A stretch of 64,000 nt of DNA from Burkholderiaceae bacterium. Its GTDB lineage: Bacteria > Pseudomonadota > Gammaproteobacteria > Burkholderiales > Burkholderiaceae_C. A program made the translations under genes and the position numbers. Under the pieces are notes generated by a model that was given only the letters and a program-made list of their open reading frames with translations, made no database searches and had not been told where the DNA came from. Numbering within the stretch: position 1 is the first letter of the stretch; each line of letters begins with the position of its first letter. The stretch spans positions 248,001 through 312,000 of the forward strand of contig JAHCKM010000003.1 of the NCBI GenBank assembly GCA_026125795.1, in the 5' to 3' direction. Shown piece after piece: positions 8,916-17,229 of the stretch.

Positions 8916-9308
8916 TCAGGGCGAAACGCGGCGGTACACCGGTCCCCACAGCGGGTGGCCGGCTTCGGAGCGGCTCAGCGTGAAGGCCGGATCGGCATCG
9001 CGCGCGGCGCGAAACGCCGCCTCGCAGTCGGGCACGCGGCTCGACGTGCAGTAGATGAACGCGAGCAGCTTGTGTGCACTGGCCCGGTCTTTCGGGCTCG
9101 TGAGCCCGGAGCTCAATGCCGTGTTCAGCGCCCGCTCGGCCTGCGCGTACTGCGCATCGTCATAGGCGCGGATGCCGGTGAGCAGCGCACGTTCGGCCGG
9201 ACGCTCGATCACGTCGGATAGGCCGGCCGAGTGCATCGGCGCGGCGCAACCGGCGAGACCGGCGAGACCGGCGAGCGTCGCAATGGCGAGCCACAGGAGC
9301 TTGTTCAT
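8916..9308 (-). CDS. TssQ-like lipoprotein with TPR-type repeat
   Basis: This 130-residue predicted lipoprotein has signal peptide ~1-20 and a lipobox ending LAGLAGC, with Cys at ~21. The mature part is a single tetratricopeptide-like unit (GIRAYDDAQYAQAERALNTA then AHKLLAFIYC) and ends in the conserved AGHPLWGPVYRR. This arrangement matches the TssQ family of T6SS-associated lipoproteins. It is 13 bp downstream of a Ser/Thr kinase gene in the same direction. No type VI secretion structural gene is in the window, so the T6SS link comes from family resemblance only; it could equally be a partner of the kinase. Confidence 0.78.
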   Translation of the reverse strand: MNKLLWLAIATLAGLAGLAGCAAPMHSAGLSDVIERPAERALLTGIRAYDDAQYAQAERALNTALSSGLTSPKDRASAHKLLAFIYCTSSRVPDCEAAFRAARDADPAFTLSRSEAGHPLWGPVYRRVSP

Positions 9309-9321
9309 GGTGCAGACCTCC

Positions 9322-10872
9322 TCACGATCCGAAGCGATGGCGCACCGTCACGGGTTGGTCGGCGCTGACGCGCACGGTCACCGTGTGGGGTGCGAAGTCT
9401 TCGTTGCGCACGGTGATCACGTGCTCGCCGACCGACAGCTTGAGCTGTGACAGCGGCGGCGTGACCCCGGCGTTCTTACCATCGATCTCGATCTGACCCC
9501 ACGGCGTGATGGCCAACTGCACCATGCCGGTGGCGGCCACCGCCGGAGCAGGGCGGGCTGAGGCTTCGCGCGGCGAGCGTTCCTTGGTCTCGCGCGCTGC
9601 AGGTCGTTCGGGTTGCCGCGCTCGGGGCGCCGGCGGCACCACGGCAGTGGCCACAGCGGCTCGGTTGACCGGGGCCGCGTCGTCAACCGCGGGTGCCGGT
9701 GGTGGCGCGGGGGTTGGGTCGGGTTCGACGGCGACCGGCGCCGCAGGTGCCGCGGCCACGACTTCGGGCGTCTGCGCAGTATCGGCCTCGGGAACCACCA
9801 GTCGCCAGCCGATGACGCCGCCGATGACCGCACCGACGAGCAGGGTTGCCAGCAGCATGCGGCGGCGGACGGCGCGCCCGGGCGCGCCGTCTTCGCCGGC
9901 GATTTCGGCTTCGGACTCGATCCAGTCGCGCAGCGCCTGGCTCATCTGGCGTGCCGATCGGTAGCGCTCTCCCGGATCGTGCGCGATGGCGCGCATCGTG
10001 ATGTCGGACAGCGCAACCGGCACCTCGGGGCGGACCTCATGTGGTGCGGGCGGCCGCACGTGCTCGACCGCATGCACGATCTCGGCCAGCGTCTTGCCGT
10101 CGAAGGCCTTGCGATGTGTCAGCAACTCGTACATCACCACGCCGAGCGCATAGACGTCGCAGCGCCGATCCACGGTTTCGCCGCGCAGCTGCTCGGGCGC
10201 CAGATAGTGCGGCGAGCCGGCGACCACGCCCTCGAGTGCGGGGATGTCCTGGCCGTGCGCGACGCGCGCGATTCCGAAGTCCACCACCTTGGGCAGCGTG
10301 CGGCCGACCATGAAGATGTTGGCCGGCTTGATGTCGCAGTGGATCACGCCCTTGCTGTGCGCGTAGCTCAGTGCATCGGAGACCCGACGCAGGATCTGCG
10401 CGGCCTGCACGATGTCGGGCCGCCATCCGTTGGCCAGCAACTGGCGCAAGTCGCGTCCACGCAGGCGTTCCATCGCGATGTACACGCCCTGCTCGGACAG
10501 GCCGGCGTCGTACACGGTAACGATGTTCGGGTGGTTCAGGCCCGCCGCGGCACGCGCCTCGTTGAGGAACAGCGCGTCGAGCGTGGCGCGGTCGCCTTCG
10601 GCGACGCTCAGGTGCAGCGTCTTGACCGCGATGGTGCGTGACAGGATCGGGTCGTATGCCGCGTACACCGTGCCGAGGCCACCCTCGCCAAGCTGCTGCT
10701 TCAGCGCATAGCGGCCGATGTGGCCGATGGTGAGGCTTTGACCTGCCGCAGGGCTGCCGTCGGACGAGGCGCCGTCCAACGCGGAGTCCGTGAGGTTGAG
10801 ATCGACGGGCGGGTCGGCGGTCCTGGCCTCGGGTTGGACGCGATCGGAGTCGCCTTGTTCTTGGGGTTGCAC
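9322..10872 (-). CDS. Membrane-anchored serine/threonine protein kinase with PEGA-like C-terminus
   Basis: A Hanks-type kinase of 516 residues from a GTG start. The kinase domain (~55-315) has the Gly loop LGEGGLGTVYAAYD, the Lys in IAVKTL, the catalytic loop HCDIKPANIF (Cys replaces the usual Arg of HRD), DFGIARVA for the metal site and APEQLRG. A transmembrane helix follows at ~340-362, then a Pro/Ala-rich linker and a PEGA-like periplasmic domain (~445-515, QIEIDGKNAGVTPPLSQL). Non-RD kinases of this kind usually do not need activation-loop phosphorylation. Together with the downstream TssQ-like lipoprotein it may form an envelope signalling pair; in T6SS clusters similar kinases act as PpkA. 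Confidence 0.9.
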   Translation of the reverse strand: MQPQEQGDSDRVQPEARTADPPVDLNLTDSALDGASSDGSPAAGQSLTIGHIGRYALKQQLGEGGLGTVYAAYDPILSRTIAVKTLHLSVAEGDRATLDALFLNEARAAAGLNHPNIVTVYDAGLSEQGVYIAMERLRGRDLRQLLANGWRPDIVQAAQILRRVSDALSYAHSKGVIHCDIKPANIFMVGRTLPKVVDFGIARVAHGQDIPALEGVVAGSPHYLAPEQLRGETVDRRCDVYALGVVMYELLTHRKAFDGKTLAEIVHAVEHVRPPAPHEVRPEVPVALSDITMRAIAHDPGERYRSARQMSQALRDWIESEAEIAGEDGAPGRAVRRRMLLATLLVGAVIGGVIGWRLVVPEADTAQTPEVVAAAPAAPVAVEPDPTPAPPPAPAVDDAAPVNRAAVATAVVPPAPRARQPERPAARETKERSPREASARPAPAVAATGMVQLAITPWGQIEIDGKNAGVTPPLSQLKLSVGEHVITVRNEDFAPHTVTVRVSADQPVTVRHRFGS

Positions 10873-10981
10873 AGTGGCCGCAGCTTAGGTGCGGCGACCA
10901 CCCACACGGCGACAAAAAGCGTGGCCGGCTTCCTTCGGGTAACGCTTTGTCACCCTCGCGCACAACGGCGATGGGAAAAGG

Positions 10982-12169
10982 TCACAGCGCTTGGCGAAGG
11001 CGCGACATGGCCTCTTCGAGCTCGCCCATCGAACTGGCGTACGACAGACGCAGATAACGCCGTGGTGCCATGCGGCCGAAATCGCGGCCCGGTGTCAGTG
11101 CCACCTGCGCGCGGTGCATCAAGTCAAAGCAGAAGTCCCAGCTGTTGCCGCTGTGGCGCGAGCAGTCCACGTAGGCGTAGAAGGCACCGTCGGGTGCCAC
11201 GGGGGTTGGCAGGTCGAGCCGCCGCAGCGCATCGACCACGTAGTCTCGCCTGCGATGCAGCTCGTCGCGACGGCGCTCGAACTCGGCGATCGATTCGTCG
11301 CTGAAGCAGGCGATGGCCGCGTGCTGCGCCACCGTCGAAGGGCAGATGTACAGGTTCTGCGCCAGGCGTTCGACCGGGCCGACCAGTGCCTCGGGCAGCA
11401 CCAGCCAGCCCAGCCGCCAGCCGGTCATGCCGAAGTACTTGGAGAAGCTGTTCACCGAAACGATGCGCTCCTGGTGCGCCGCCAATGCGAGCACGGTCTG
11501 CGCATAACGCTGCTCGTAGCTCAAGCCGAGGTAGATCTCGTCGACCACGCAGGCACCGTCGTGCTGCGCGGTCAGGTCGGCGATGCGCGCCAGCTCTTCG
11601 GGATCGATCGACGTGCCGGTGGGATTGGACGGCGTGGCGAGCAACACGCCGCGCGTGTGCGGATTCCAGGCTTCGGCCACCTCGCGGGCGCTCAACTGGA
11701 AGCGCATGCCGGCATCGGTGGGCAGCAGCGTGGCCTTGGCATCGGCAGCGGCGACGAAGTGCCGGTTGCACGGATAACACGGATCGGGCATCAGCACTTC
11801 GTCGCCGGCCTCGAACAGGGCGGCGCAGGCCAGCTGCAGCGCAGCCGAGGCGCCCGCGGTGACGACGATGCGCCGCGGCGCCACTTGAATGCCGAAGCGC
11901 CGCCGGTACCAGCCGGCGATCTGTTCGCGCAACTCCGGCAGGCCAGTGGCCTGCGTGTACTGGGTGCGTCCGTCGCGGATGGCACGTTGCGCCGCCTCGC
12001 GCACCAGGGGTGCAGCACCGAAATCAGGCTCGCCGATGTTCAGCCAGATCATCGGCCGGCCGCCGTGCGCCGGATCGCACACTGCGCTGTTCGAGATTTC
12101 GTACGCCGCCTTGGCGCACTCCATCACATAGAAGGGCTCGATGTGGTCGAGCCGGGACGCGGTCTTCAT
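10982..12169 (-). CDS. PLP-dependent class I/II aminotransferase
   Basis: This 395-residue fold-type I aminotransferase has the substrate-carboxylate loop LNIGEPDFG, the PLP ring contact PSNPTGTSI (Asn), the D of VVDEIYLGL, the Schiff-base lysine in SVNSFSKYFGMTGWRLGW and a C-terminal Arg in RYLRLSYA. It converts an amino acid to its 2-oxo acid in the cytoplasm; the family includes AlaA/aspartate-type enzymes and the exact substrate cannot be read. It begins 15 bp after the nusB stop and could be cotranscribed with it. Confidence 0.88.
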   Translation of the reverse strand: MKTASRLDHIEPFYVMECAKAAYEISNSAVCDPAHGGRPMIWLNIGEPDFGAAPLVREAAQRAIRDGRTQYTQATGLPELREQIAGWYRRRFGIQVAPRRIVVTAGASAALQLACAALFEAGDEVLMPDPCYPCNRHFVAAADAKATLLPTDAGMRFQLSAREVAEAWNPHTRGVLLATPSNPTGTSIDPEELARIADLTAQHDGACVVDEIYLGLSYEQRYAQTVLALAAHQERIVSVNSFSKYFGMTGWRLGWLVLPEALVGPVERLAQNLYICPSTVAQHAAIACFSDESIAEFERRRDELHRRRDYVVDALRRLDLPTPVAPDGAFYAYVDCSRHSGNSWDFCFDLMHRAQVALTPGRDFGRMAPRRYLRLSYASSMGELEEAMSRLRQAL

Positions 12170-12184
12170 CAGTGCACGGGTGGT

Positions 12185-12652
12185 TCAGCCGCGAGCAGCG
12201 CGCGCGGCGGGCACTTCGTTCGGGCGCAGCTCCGGGGCGACCTTGTCGAGCACCCCGTTGACGTACTTGTGGCCGTCGGTGCCACCGAAGGTCTTGGCCA
12301 GTTCCACCGCCTCGTTGATGGCCACCTTGTACGGCACGTCGACGCAGTGCGCCAGCTCGTAGGCGCCGATCAGCAGCACGCCGTGCTCTACCGGCGACAT
12401 TTCGCTCACCTTGCGGTCGGCATGACGCGCCAGCACCGCGTCAAGCGCGGCGGCCTCACGCGCAACGCCATGCAACAGCGCGTCGAAGTGCTGGCTGTCG
12501 CAGCGCTCGAAGCCCTCCTGCTCGCGCATGTGGGCATCGATCGCCCCCGGGTCGCCGCGTCCGACCTGCCATTCATACAGACCCTGCAATGCCAGCTCGC
12601 GCGCACGGCGGCGCGCCGACTTGCCGCCGCCGCGGGATCTCCCTGGGTTCAT
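12185..12652 (-). CDS. nusB: Transcription antitermination factor NusB
   Basis: NusB binds boxA RNA with NusE (S10) and allows antitermination in rRNA operons. The 155-residue all-helical product shows the basic N-terminus ([16 protein letters not shown]) that contacts RNA and the C-terminal signature [20 protein letters not shown] followed by [10 protein letters not shown]. It sits downstream of ribH, the widespread ribH-nusB arrangement, here separated by a repeat element. Confidence 0.95.
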   Translation of the reverse strand: MNPGRSRGGGKSARRRARELALQGLYEWQVGRGDPGAIDAHMREQEGFERCDSQHFDALLHGVAREAAALDAVLARHADRKVSEMSPVEHGVLLIGAYELAHCVDVPYKVAINEAVELAKTFGGTDGHKYVNGVLDKVAPELRPNEVPAARAARG

Positions 12653-12655
12653 CGG

Positions 12656-12782
12656 ACCCTCCGCGCTGCACGCTTTGGGGTCAGCGCTTCGGAGCGGCCG
12701 GGCGCGCTCATACGTGCACCCCTGGCGCTTCGCGCCTCCCCGCCAAGCGGGGGCTGAGCCCCTTCGGGCGGCCGGGTGGGGC
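12656..12782. repeat. Intergenic CCCCC/GGGGG repeat, copy 2 (double)
   Basis: This 127-bp segment between ribH and nusB looks like two head-to-tail units of the repeat family: GCGCTTCGGAGCGGCCGGGC followed by a second block with CGCCAAGCGGGGGCTGAGCC and CCCTTCGGGCGGCCGGGTGG. The stretch could fold into strong hairpins and may uncouple nusB translation from ribH. No gene is visible in it. Confidence 0.7.
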
Positions 12783-13244
12783 TCACAGTTCGCTCATCAG
12801 GTTGGCCATCTCCACCGCGACACGGGCTGCGTCGCGCCCTTTGTCTTCCACTCGGTCCCAGGCCTGCTGCTCGGTGTCGCAGGTGAGGATGGCGTTGGCG
12901 ATCGGGATCTGGTGGTCGAGTGCCACTCGGGTGACGCCGGCGCCGCTTTCGTTGGCCACCAACTCGAAGTGATAGGTCTCGCCGCGAATGACGCAACCAA
13001 CGGCGATCAGCGCGTCGAAGTCATCGCTGTCGGCCATGGCCTTCAGCGCCACTGCGATCTCCAGCGCGCCCGGTACGGTCACATGCGTGATGTGGCGCTC
13101 GGCCACGCCGAGCGCGGCCAGTTCGTAGCGGCAGGCTTCGGCGAGCTTGTCGGTCATCGCGGCGTTGAAGCGCGCCTGCACGATGCCGATGACCAGACCA
13201 TCGCCGTCGAGCTTGACGGCCTTTCCTTTGTCGGCATCCTGCAT
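12783..13244 (-). CDS. ribH: 6,7-dimethyl-8-ribityllumazine synthase
   Basis: RibH condenses 5-amino-6-ribitylamino-uracil with 3,4-dihydroxybutanone 4-phosphate, the penultimate step of riboflavin synthesis. The 153-residue product has [14 protein letters not shown] (substrate loop), the invariant [18 protein letters not shown] (catalytic His) and [18 protein letters not shown]. The ATG at 13244 was chosen because the core homology begins there; the open frame extends upstream into ribBX. The gene starts 11 bp after ribBX. Confidence 0.95.
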   Translation of the reverse strand: MQDADKGKAVKLDGDGLVIGIVQARFNAAMTDKLAEACRYELAALGVAERHITHVTVPGALEIAVALKAMADSDDFDALIAVGCVIRGETYHFELVANESGAGVTRVALDHQIPIANAILTCDTEQQAWDRVEDKGRDAARVAVEMANLMSEL

Positions 13245-13255
13245 GCGGTCTCTCG

Positions 13256-14356
13256 TCAGTCGCTGTGCGTCACGAAGCCGGTGACCTCGAGACCGTAGCC
13301 GGTCATGCTCGGCATGCGCCGCGGACTGCCGAGCAACCGCATGCGCGCGACGCCAAGGTCGCGCAGGATCTGCGCACCGACGCCATAGGTGCGCAGGTCC
13401 ATCGGTGACTGTGGACTGCGCACTGGCGTCGCATCGCTGGGCAGGCACTGCGCACTGAGTGTCGCGATGTCGGCCGTGCAGTTCAGCAGCACGGCCACGC
13501 CGCGCGGACTGCGTTGCAGCGCCTGCAGCGCACGCGCCAGCGGCCACGAGTGTCCGCCGGCCGACACGTCGAGCAGGTCAAGCGCCGTGAACGGCTCGTG
13601 CACGCGCACCAGCACTTCTTCGTTGCCCTGCCAGCGGCCGTGGCACAGCGCCAGGTGCAGCCCGCGGCTGCGGTCCCGATAGGTCAGGCAGCGGAAGCTG
13701 CCGTAAGGCGTGATCAAGTCGCGCTCTCCGCTGCGCTCGATCAGGCTCTCGTTGTGGCTGCGAAACGCGATCAGGTCGGCGATGGTGCCGATCTTCAGGC
13801 CGTGGGCCTGCGCGAACTTCTCGAGATCGGGCAGGCGCGCCATGCTGCCGTCGTCGTTCATGATCTCGCAGATCACCGCGGCCGGCGTCAGGCCGGCCAT
13901 CCCGGCGAGGTCGCAACCGGCTTCGGTGTGACCGGCGCGCATCAGCACACCACCGTCTTGCGCCTGCAGCGGAAAGATGTGTCCCGGTTGCACCAGATCG
14001 GCGGGCCGGGCGTCGCGCGCCACCGCGGCCTGTACCGTGCGGGCGCGATCGGCGGCGGAGATACCGGTGGTGACGCCGCGCGCTGCTTCGATAGACACGG
14101 TGAATGCCGTGCCGTGCACCGTGCCGTTGCGCGCCGCCATCGGCGGCAGATGAAGGCGCTCGCAGCGCTCGCGTGTGAGCGTCAGGCAGATCAGCCCGCG
14201 ACCGTGCTTGGCCATGAAGTTGATGCCGTCGGCGCTGACGTGGTCGGCGGCCAGCATCAGATCGCCTTCGTTCTCGCGATCCTCTTCGTCGATCAGGATG
14301 ATCATGCGACCGGCGGCCAACTCGGCAACCAGGTCGGGAATCGGGGCCATCGGCAT
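13256..14356 (-). CDS. ribBA: RibBX: DHBP synthase with degenerate GTP cyclohydrolase II domain
   Basis: The first ~205 residues are a complete 3,4-dihydroxy-2-butanone-4-phosphate synthase: [20 protein letters not shown] (metal-binding Glu), GRGLICL, and [15 protein letters not shown]. Residues ~206-366 have the GTP cyclohydrolase II fold order, but the zinc-binding Cys triplet (normally H-x-ECLTGD...LRCDC) is gone: the equivalent stretch reads [20 protein letters not shown]. This matches the described RibBX variant of Proteobacteria, which keeps DHBP synthase activity and lacks cyclohydrolase activity. A separate ribA must therefore exist outside the window. Confidence 0.9.
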   Translation of the reverse strand: MPMAPIPDLVAELAAGRMIILIDEEDRENEGDLMLAADHVSADGINFMAKHGRGLICLTLTRERCERLHLPPMAARNGTVHGTAFTVSIEAARGVTTGISAADRARTVQAAVARDARPADLVQPGHIFPLQAQDGGVLMRAGHTEAGCDLAGMAGLTPAAVICEIMNDDGSMARLPDLEKFAQAHGLKIGTIADLIAFRSHNESLIERSGERDLITPYGSFRCLTYRDRSRGLHLALCHGRWQGNEEVLVRVHEPFTALDLLDVSAGGHSWPLARALQALQRSPRGVAVLLNCTADIATLSAQCLPSDATPVRSPQSPMDLRTYGVGAQILRDLGVARMRLLGSPRRMPSMTGYGLEVTGFVTHSD

Positions 14357-14361
14357 GTCAG

Positions 14362-14436
14362 GGGCGCCCGGTGGCCCCGAGCCGCTGACGCGGCCCCTCA
14401 GGTTGCAGCGAGCGAAGCGAGCGTGGCGGCCTGTTC
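14362..14436. repeat. Intergenic CCCCC/GGGGG repeat, copy 3
   Basis: Read on the minus strand this is CCACGCTCGCTTCGCTCGCT, then TGAGGGGCCGCGTCAGCGGC, TCGGGGCCACCGGGCGCCCC and TGACATG. It has the same order of blocks as the copies at 5137 and 54450. It lies in the leader of ribBX, ending at its start codon. Confidence 0.7.
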
Positions 14437-14493
14437 ACGGCGCGATTGTAGGCGCGGCTCCTGCCGCGGCCGCGCAGCGCCGACACTGGAGGG

Positions 14494-15252
14494 CTATCGG
14501 CTCTTGCGAATCCAGCTCAGCCAGCCGCCGCTCGGGCGCGTGGTCGGCTCGGCACGCGCGGCCGGGTGCATGCGCAGCACCATCAGGCCGGACAGCAGGT
14601 ACAAGCCATTGAGCATGCGCACGGCGCGGTCGATGTTCATCCCGGGCCAGCGCGAGATGGCGCGCAGCGACGCGGTTTCGCGGCGCAGGCGCTGGATCGC
14701 CGGTCCGAGCGCGCCCGAGACCGGCAGCGTGCCGATGTGGAAGTCGGGCGACACGCGATATGCCGCGTTGCCGCCTATCTCGTTGATCAGCGTGCCGCGA
14801 GGTCCGTGCAAGCCGAGCGCCCACAACAACGGCTCGAGTGGCCGGTAGTGCTTTTCTTCGGCCACACGTTCGGTCATGAAATGACCGGGCGCGCGCACGC
14901 CAGGTGGCTCGACGCTGTGCACGCTCAGTGCACGCACGCCTTGTTGCAGCTCTGTGGTGATGTCGCGCGGAGAGTGGAACAGCCGCTCGCGCGGGAACAC
15001 CGTGATCGGCCACACCAGTTCGTTGTGCAGCACGTAGATCAACGCCGGTTCACGGTGTCGCATGCACGCGGCGATGACTTCCATCGCGTCGGTGCCGCCT
15101 TCAGAGAACTCGAGCCGCGCCAGTTCGCTGACCAGCGTGGTCGGAAGCACCGTCGGGCCTCCGAGCTTGGCATAACCGCTATTGCCGGTGGCGAGCCGGA
15201 CGCGCTCGAACTCGCTGACCCGCCAAAGGGTGGAATCGTCGAAATCCTGCAT
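14494..15252 (-). CDS. Unrecognised 252-residue protein inside the riboflavin cluster
   Basis: I do not recognise this family. The product has 252 residues, no signal peptide and no clear membrane segment. It contains [19 protein letters not shown], an [20 protein letters not shown] stretch, a conserved-looking [20 protein letters not shown] block, and a C-terminal helical part ([20 protein letters not shown] then LLSGLMV) reminiscent of helical tails in signalling proteins such as PATAN/DUF4388. No nucleotide-binding or metal motif is visible. It is co-directional with ribE (upstream) and ribBX (downstream) with gaps of about 150 and 137 bp, so it may be an independent insertion. Codon usage looks native. 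Confidence 0.75.
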   Translation of the reverse strand: MQDFDDSTLWRVSEFERVRLATGNSGYAKLGGPTVLPTTLVSELARLEFSEGGTDAMEVIAACMRHREPALIYVLHNELVWPITVFPRERLFHSPRDITTELQQGVRALSVHSVEPPGVRAPGHFMTERVAEEKHYRPLEPLLWALGLHGPRGTLINEIGGNAAYRVSPDFHIGTLPVSGALGPAIQRLRRETASLRAISRWPGMNIDRAVRMLNGLYLLSGLMVLRMHPAARAEPTTRPSGGWLSWIRKSR

Positions 15253-15405
15253 GCGAGCCTGAACTCCCTCCCGAGCCGCACTGGGCTGCTCGGCGTCCGC
15301 GACGGGCCAATACTACGCGAGCGACTCGCGTTTTGGGTGTATCCGTTTGCGTTTGCGCCCGGTCAAACAAGGGAAGAACCTGGCTTCACCACGTAGCGCA
15401 CCGAT

Positions 15406-16044
15406 TCACATGTCACCGCGCGGGGATCTGGGAGCCGACGCCAGCCGCTCGACGTAACGCGCGATCAAGTCGACCTCGAGATTGACGCGCGATCCCGCCT
15501 GGAGTTCGCCCAGCGTTGTATTCGCCAGCGTGTGCGGGATCAGATTGATCGATACGGCGCAGCCGTCGGTGCGGTCGTCGACCCGGTTGACGGTGAGACT
15601 GACGCCATTGACGACCAACGATCCCTTGACGGCGATGAAACGCGCCAGCTCGATCGGGCAAAGTACCACCATCTCGGTGGACTCGCCGGCCGCGCGCATC
15701 CAGTCGATGGAGCCGACGCCGTCGACGTGGCCGCTGACCAAATGTCCCCCCAGCCGATCGCCTGCGCGCAGCGCGAGCTCGAGGTTGACGCGTCCGGGGC
15801 GATCGAGGCCACTGGTGCGAGCCAGGCTTTCGCCGGAGATGTCGACCTCGAAGCGGTGATTGGCAGCATCAAGCGCCGCCACGGTCATGCAGGCACCGTT
15901 GAGCGCGATGCTGTCGCCCAGTGCCACGCCGCCCAGATAGTCTTGGGGCGCCGTGATCGACAGCCGCAGACCGGAATTGGGCGTGGCACCGAGCGCACGC
16001 ACGACCATGAGGGTACCGATGGCCGAGACGATGCCGGTGAACAT
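15406..16044 (-). CDS. ribE: Riboflavin synthase, alpha chain
   Basis: The 212-residue enzyme dismutates two molecules of 6,7-dimethyl-8-ribityllumazine to riboflavin. Two lumazine-binding repeats are visible: MFTGIVSAIG at the start, GDSIALNGACMTVAAL (~42-57), then GGHLVSGHVDGVGSI (~99-113) and LVVNGVSLTVN in the second half. It follows ribD after 34 bp on the same strand. Confidence 0.95.
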   Translation of the reverse strand: MFTGIVSAIGTLMVVRALGATPNSGLRLSITAPQDYLGGVALGDSIALNGACMTVAALDAANHRFEVDISGESLARTSGLDRPGRVNLELALRAGDRLGGHLVSGHVDGVGSIDWMRAAGESTEMVVLCPIELARFIAVKGSLVVNGVSLTVNRVDDRTDGCAVSINLIPHTLANTTLGELQAGSRVNLEVDLIARYVERLASAPRSPRGDM

Positions 16045-16078
16045 GCGCCGATTGTGTCAGGCCGCAGCGGCGCGCGGG

Positions 16079-17206
16079 TCAGTCGAGGCACCGTTCACGA
16101 TCGCGCGGACGCGCGATGACGCGCAGGTCGTCGCCGCATCGTGTGGCCTCGACGATGCGAAAGGCCGACGCATCGCTCAGCCGCGCCAGCGCAGGCAGGG
16201 CCGCGATTGCGCGGCCGGGTCCGAGGAGCCGCGGCGCGAGATAGAGCAGCAACTCGTCCACGAGGTCGGCCGCGAGCAAGGCCGCATTCAGCTGCTCGCC
16301 GCCTTCGACGTGCAGTTCGTTGACGCCGCGCCGTGCCAGATCGGAGAGCATGGCGTGCAGATCGACATGGCCATCGCCCGACGGCAACTCGATCAGACCG
16401 ACCCCGCGTTGGCGCAACCCCTCGGCGGACGGCGCCGATGCGCCTGCGCAGTACACAAGCGCCGATCCGGGCGGATCGAAGACGCGCGACGCGGCCGGCA
16501 CGCGCAGCTGCGAATCGATGACCACGCGCAGCGGCTGCACCTCCGTGGGCACCGAACGGACGTCGAGCCGAGGGTTGTCCGCCAGGATCGTGCCGGAGCC
16601 TGTCAGCACCGCACCGGCTCGACGTCGCCAGGCGTGGGCGTCAGCCCGCGCGGCTTCGCCCGTGATCCACTGGCTGCTGCCGTCGGCCAGCGCGGTGCGT
16701 CCGTCCAGCGAAGCCGCGACCTTCAGCCGTACCCAGGGGCGTTGCCGCCGCATGCGCGAGAAGAACCCGATGTTGAGTTCGCGCGTTGCCTCGGCCGGTG
16801 CATCTTCGGCCACGTCGACGCGGATGCCTGCATCGCGCAATCGCTGCACGCCGGCACCGCTGACGAGCGGATTGGGATCGATCGCAGACACCACCACCCT
16901 CGCCAGACGCGCAGCCACGAGCGCGTCGCAGCACGGTGGCGTGCGACCGTGATGGGAGCACGGCTCGAGCGAGACCCAAGCCGTGCCGCCGGGCAGGGAC
17001 GCGCCGGCGGCATGCGCAGCGCGCAAGGCCATCACTTCAGCGTGCGGCTCGCCGGCGCGCTGCGTGACACCAACGCCCACCACGCGGCCCTCGGCGTCGG
17101 CCAGCACGCAGCCGACGCGCGGGTTGGGGTCGGAGCGCCCGATCGCGTCGTGCGCCAGCTCGAGCGCGCGCTGCAACTGGCGCTGGTCGTGCTCGTCGAT
17201 CGGCAT
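16079..17206 (-). CDS. ribD: Bifunctional riboflavin deaminase/reductase RibD
   Basis: RibD deaminates and then reduces the pyrimidine intermediate of riboflavin synthesis. The 375-residue product has an N-terminal zinc deaminase domain (~1-145) with GEPHAEVMALRAA and EPCSHHGRTPPCCDALVAAR, and a C-terminal reductase domain (~150-375) with RLKVAASLDGRTALADGSSQ, the GSGTILADNPRLDVR segment and HVEGGEQLNAALL. The ATG at 17206 was chosen from the MPIDEHD start just before the helix preceding the deaminase core; the open frame continues far upstream through pilV in another reading and is not meaningful. Confidence 0.95.
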   Translation of the reverse strand: MPIDEHDQRQLQRALELAHDAIGRSDPNPRVGCVLADAEGRVVGVGVTQRAGEPHAEVMALRAAHAAGASLPGGTAWVSLEPCSHHGRTPPCCDALVAARLARVVVSAIDPNPLVSGAGVQRLRDAGIRVDVAEDAPAEATRELNIGFFSRMRRQRPWVRLKVAASLDGRTALADGSSQWITGEAARADAHAWRRRAGAVLTGSGTILADNPRLDVRSVPTEVQPLRVVIDSQLRVPAASRVFDPPGSALVYCAGASAPSAEGLRQRGVGLIELPSGDGHVDLHAMLSDLARRGVNELHVEGGEQLNAALLAADLVDELLLYLAPRLLGPGRAIAALPALARLSDASAFRIVEATRCGDDLRVIARPRDRERCLD

Positions 17207-17229
17207 GGCATCGACGAGTCTAAGCGGTG

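Noticed and set aside
10991-12757. 588-codon plus-strand frame opposite the aminotransferase and nusB
   Set aside because: Shadow of clear minus-strand genes, no domain, crosses a repeat element.
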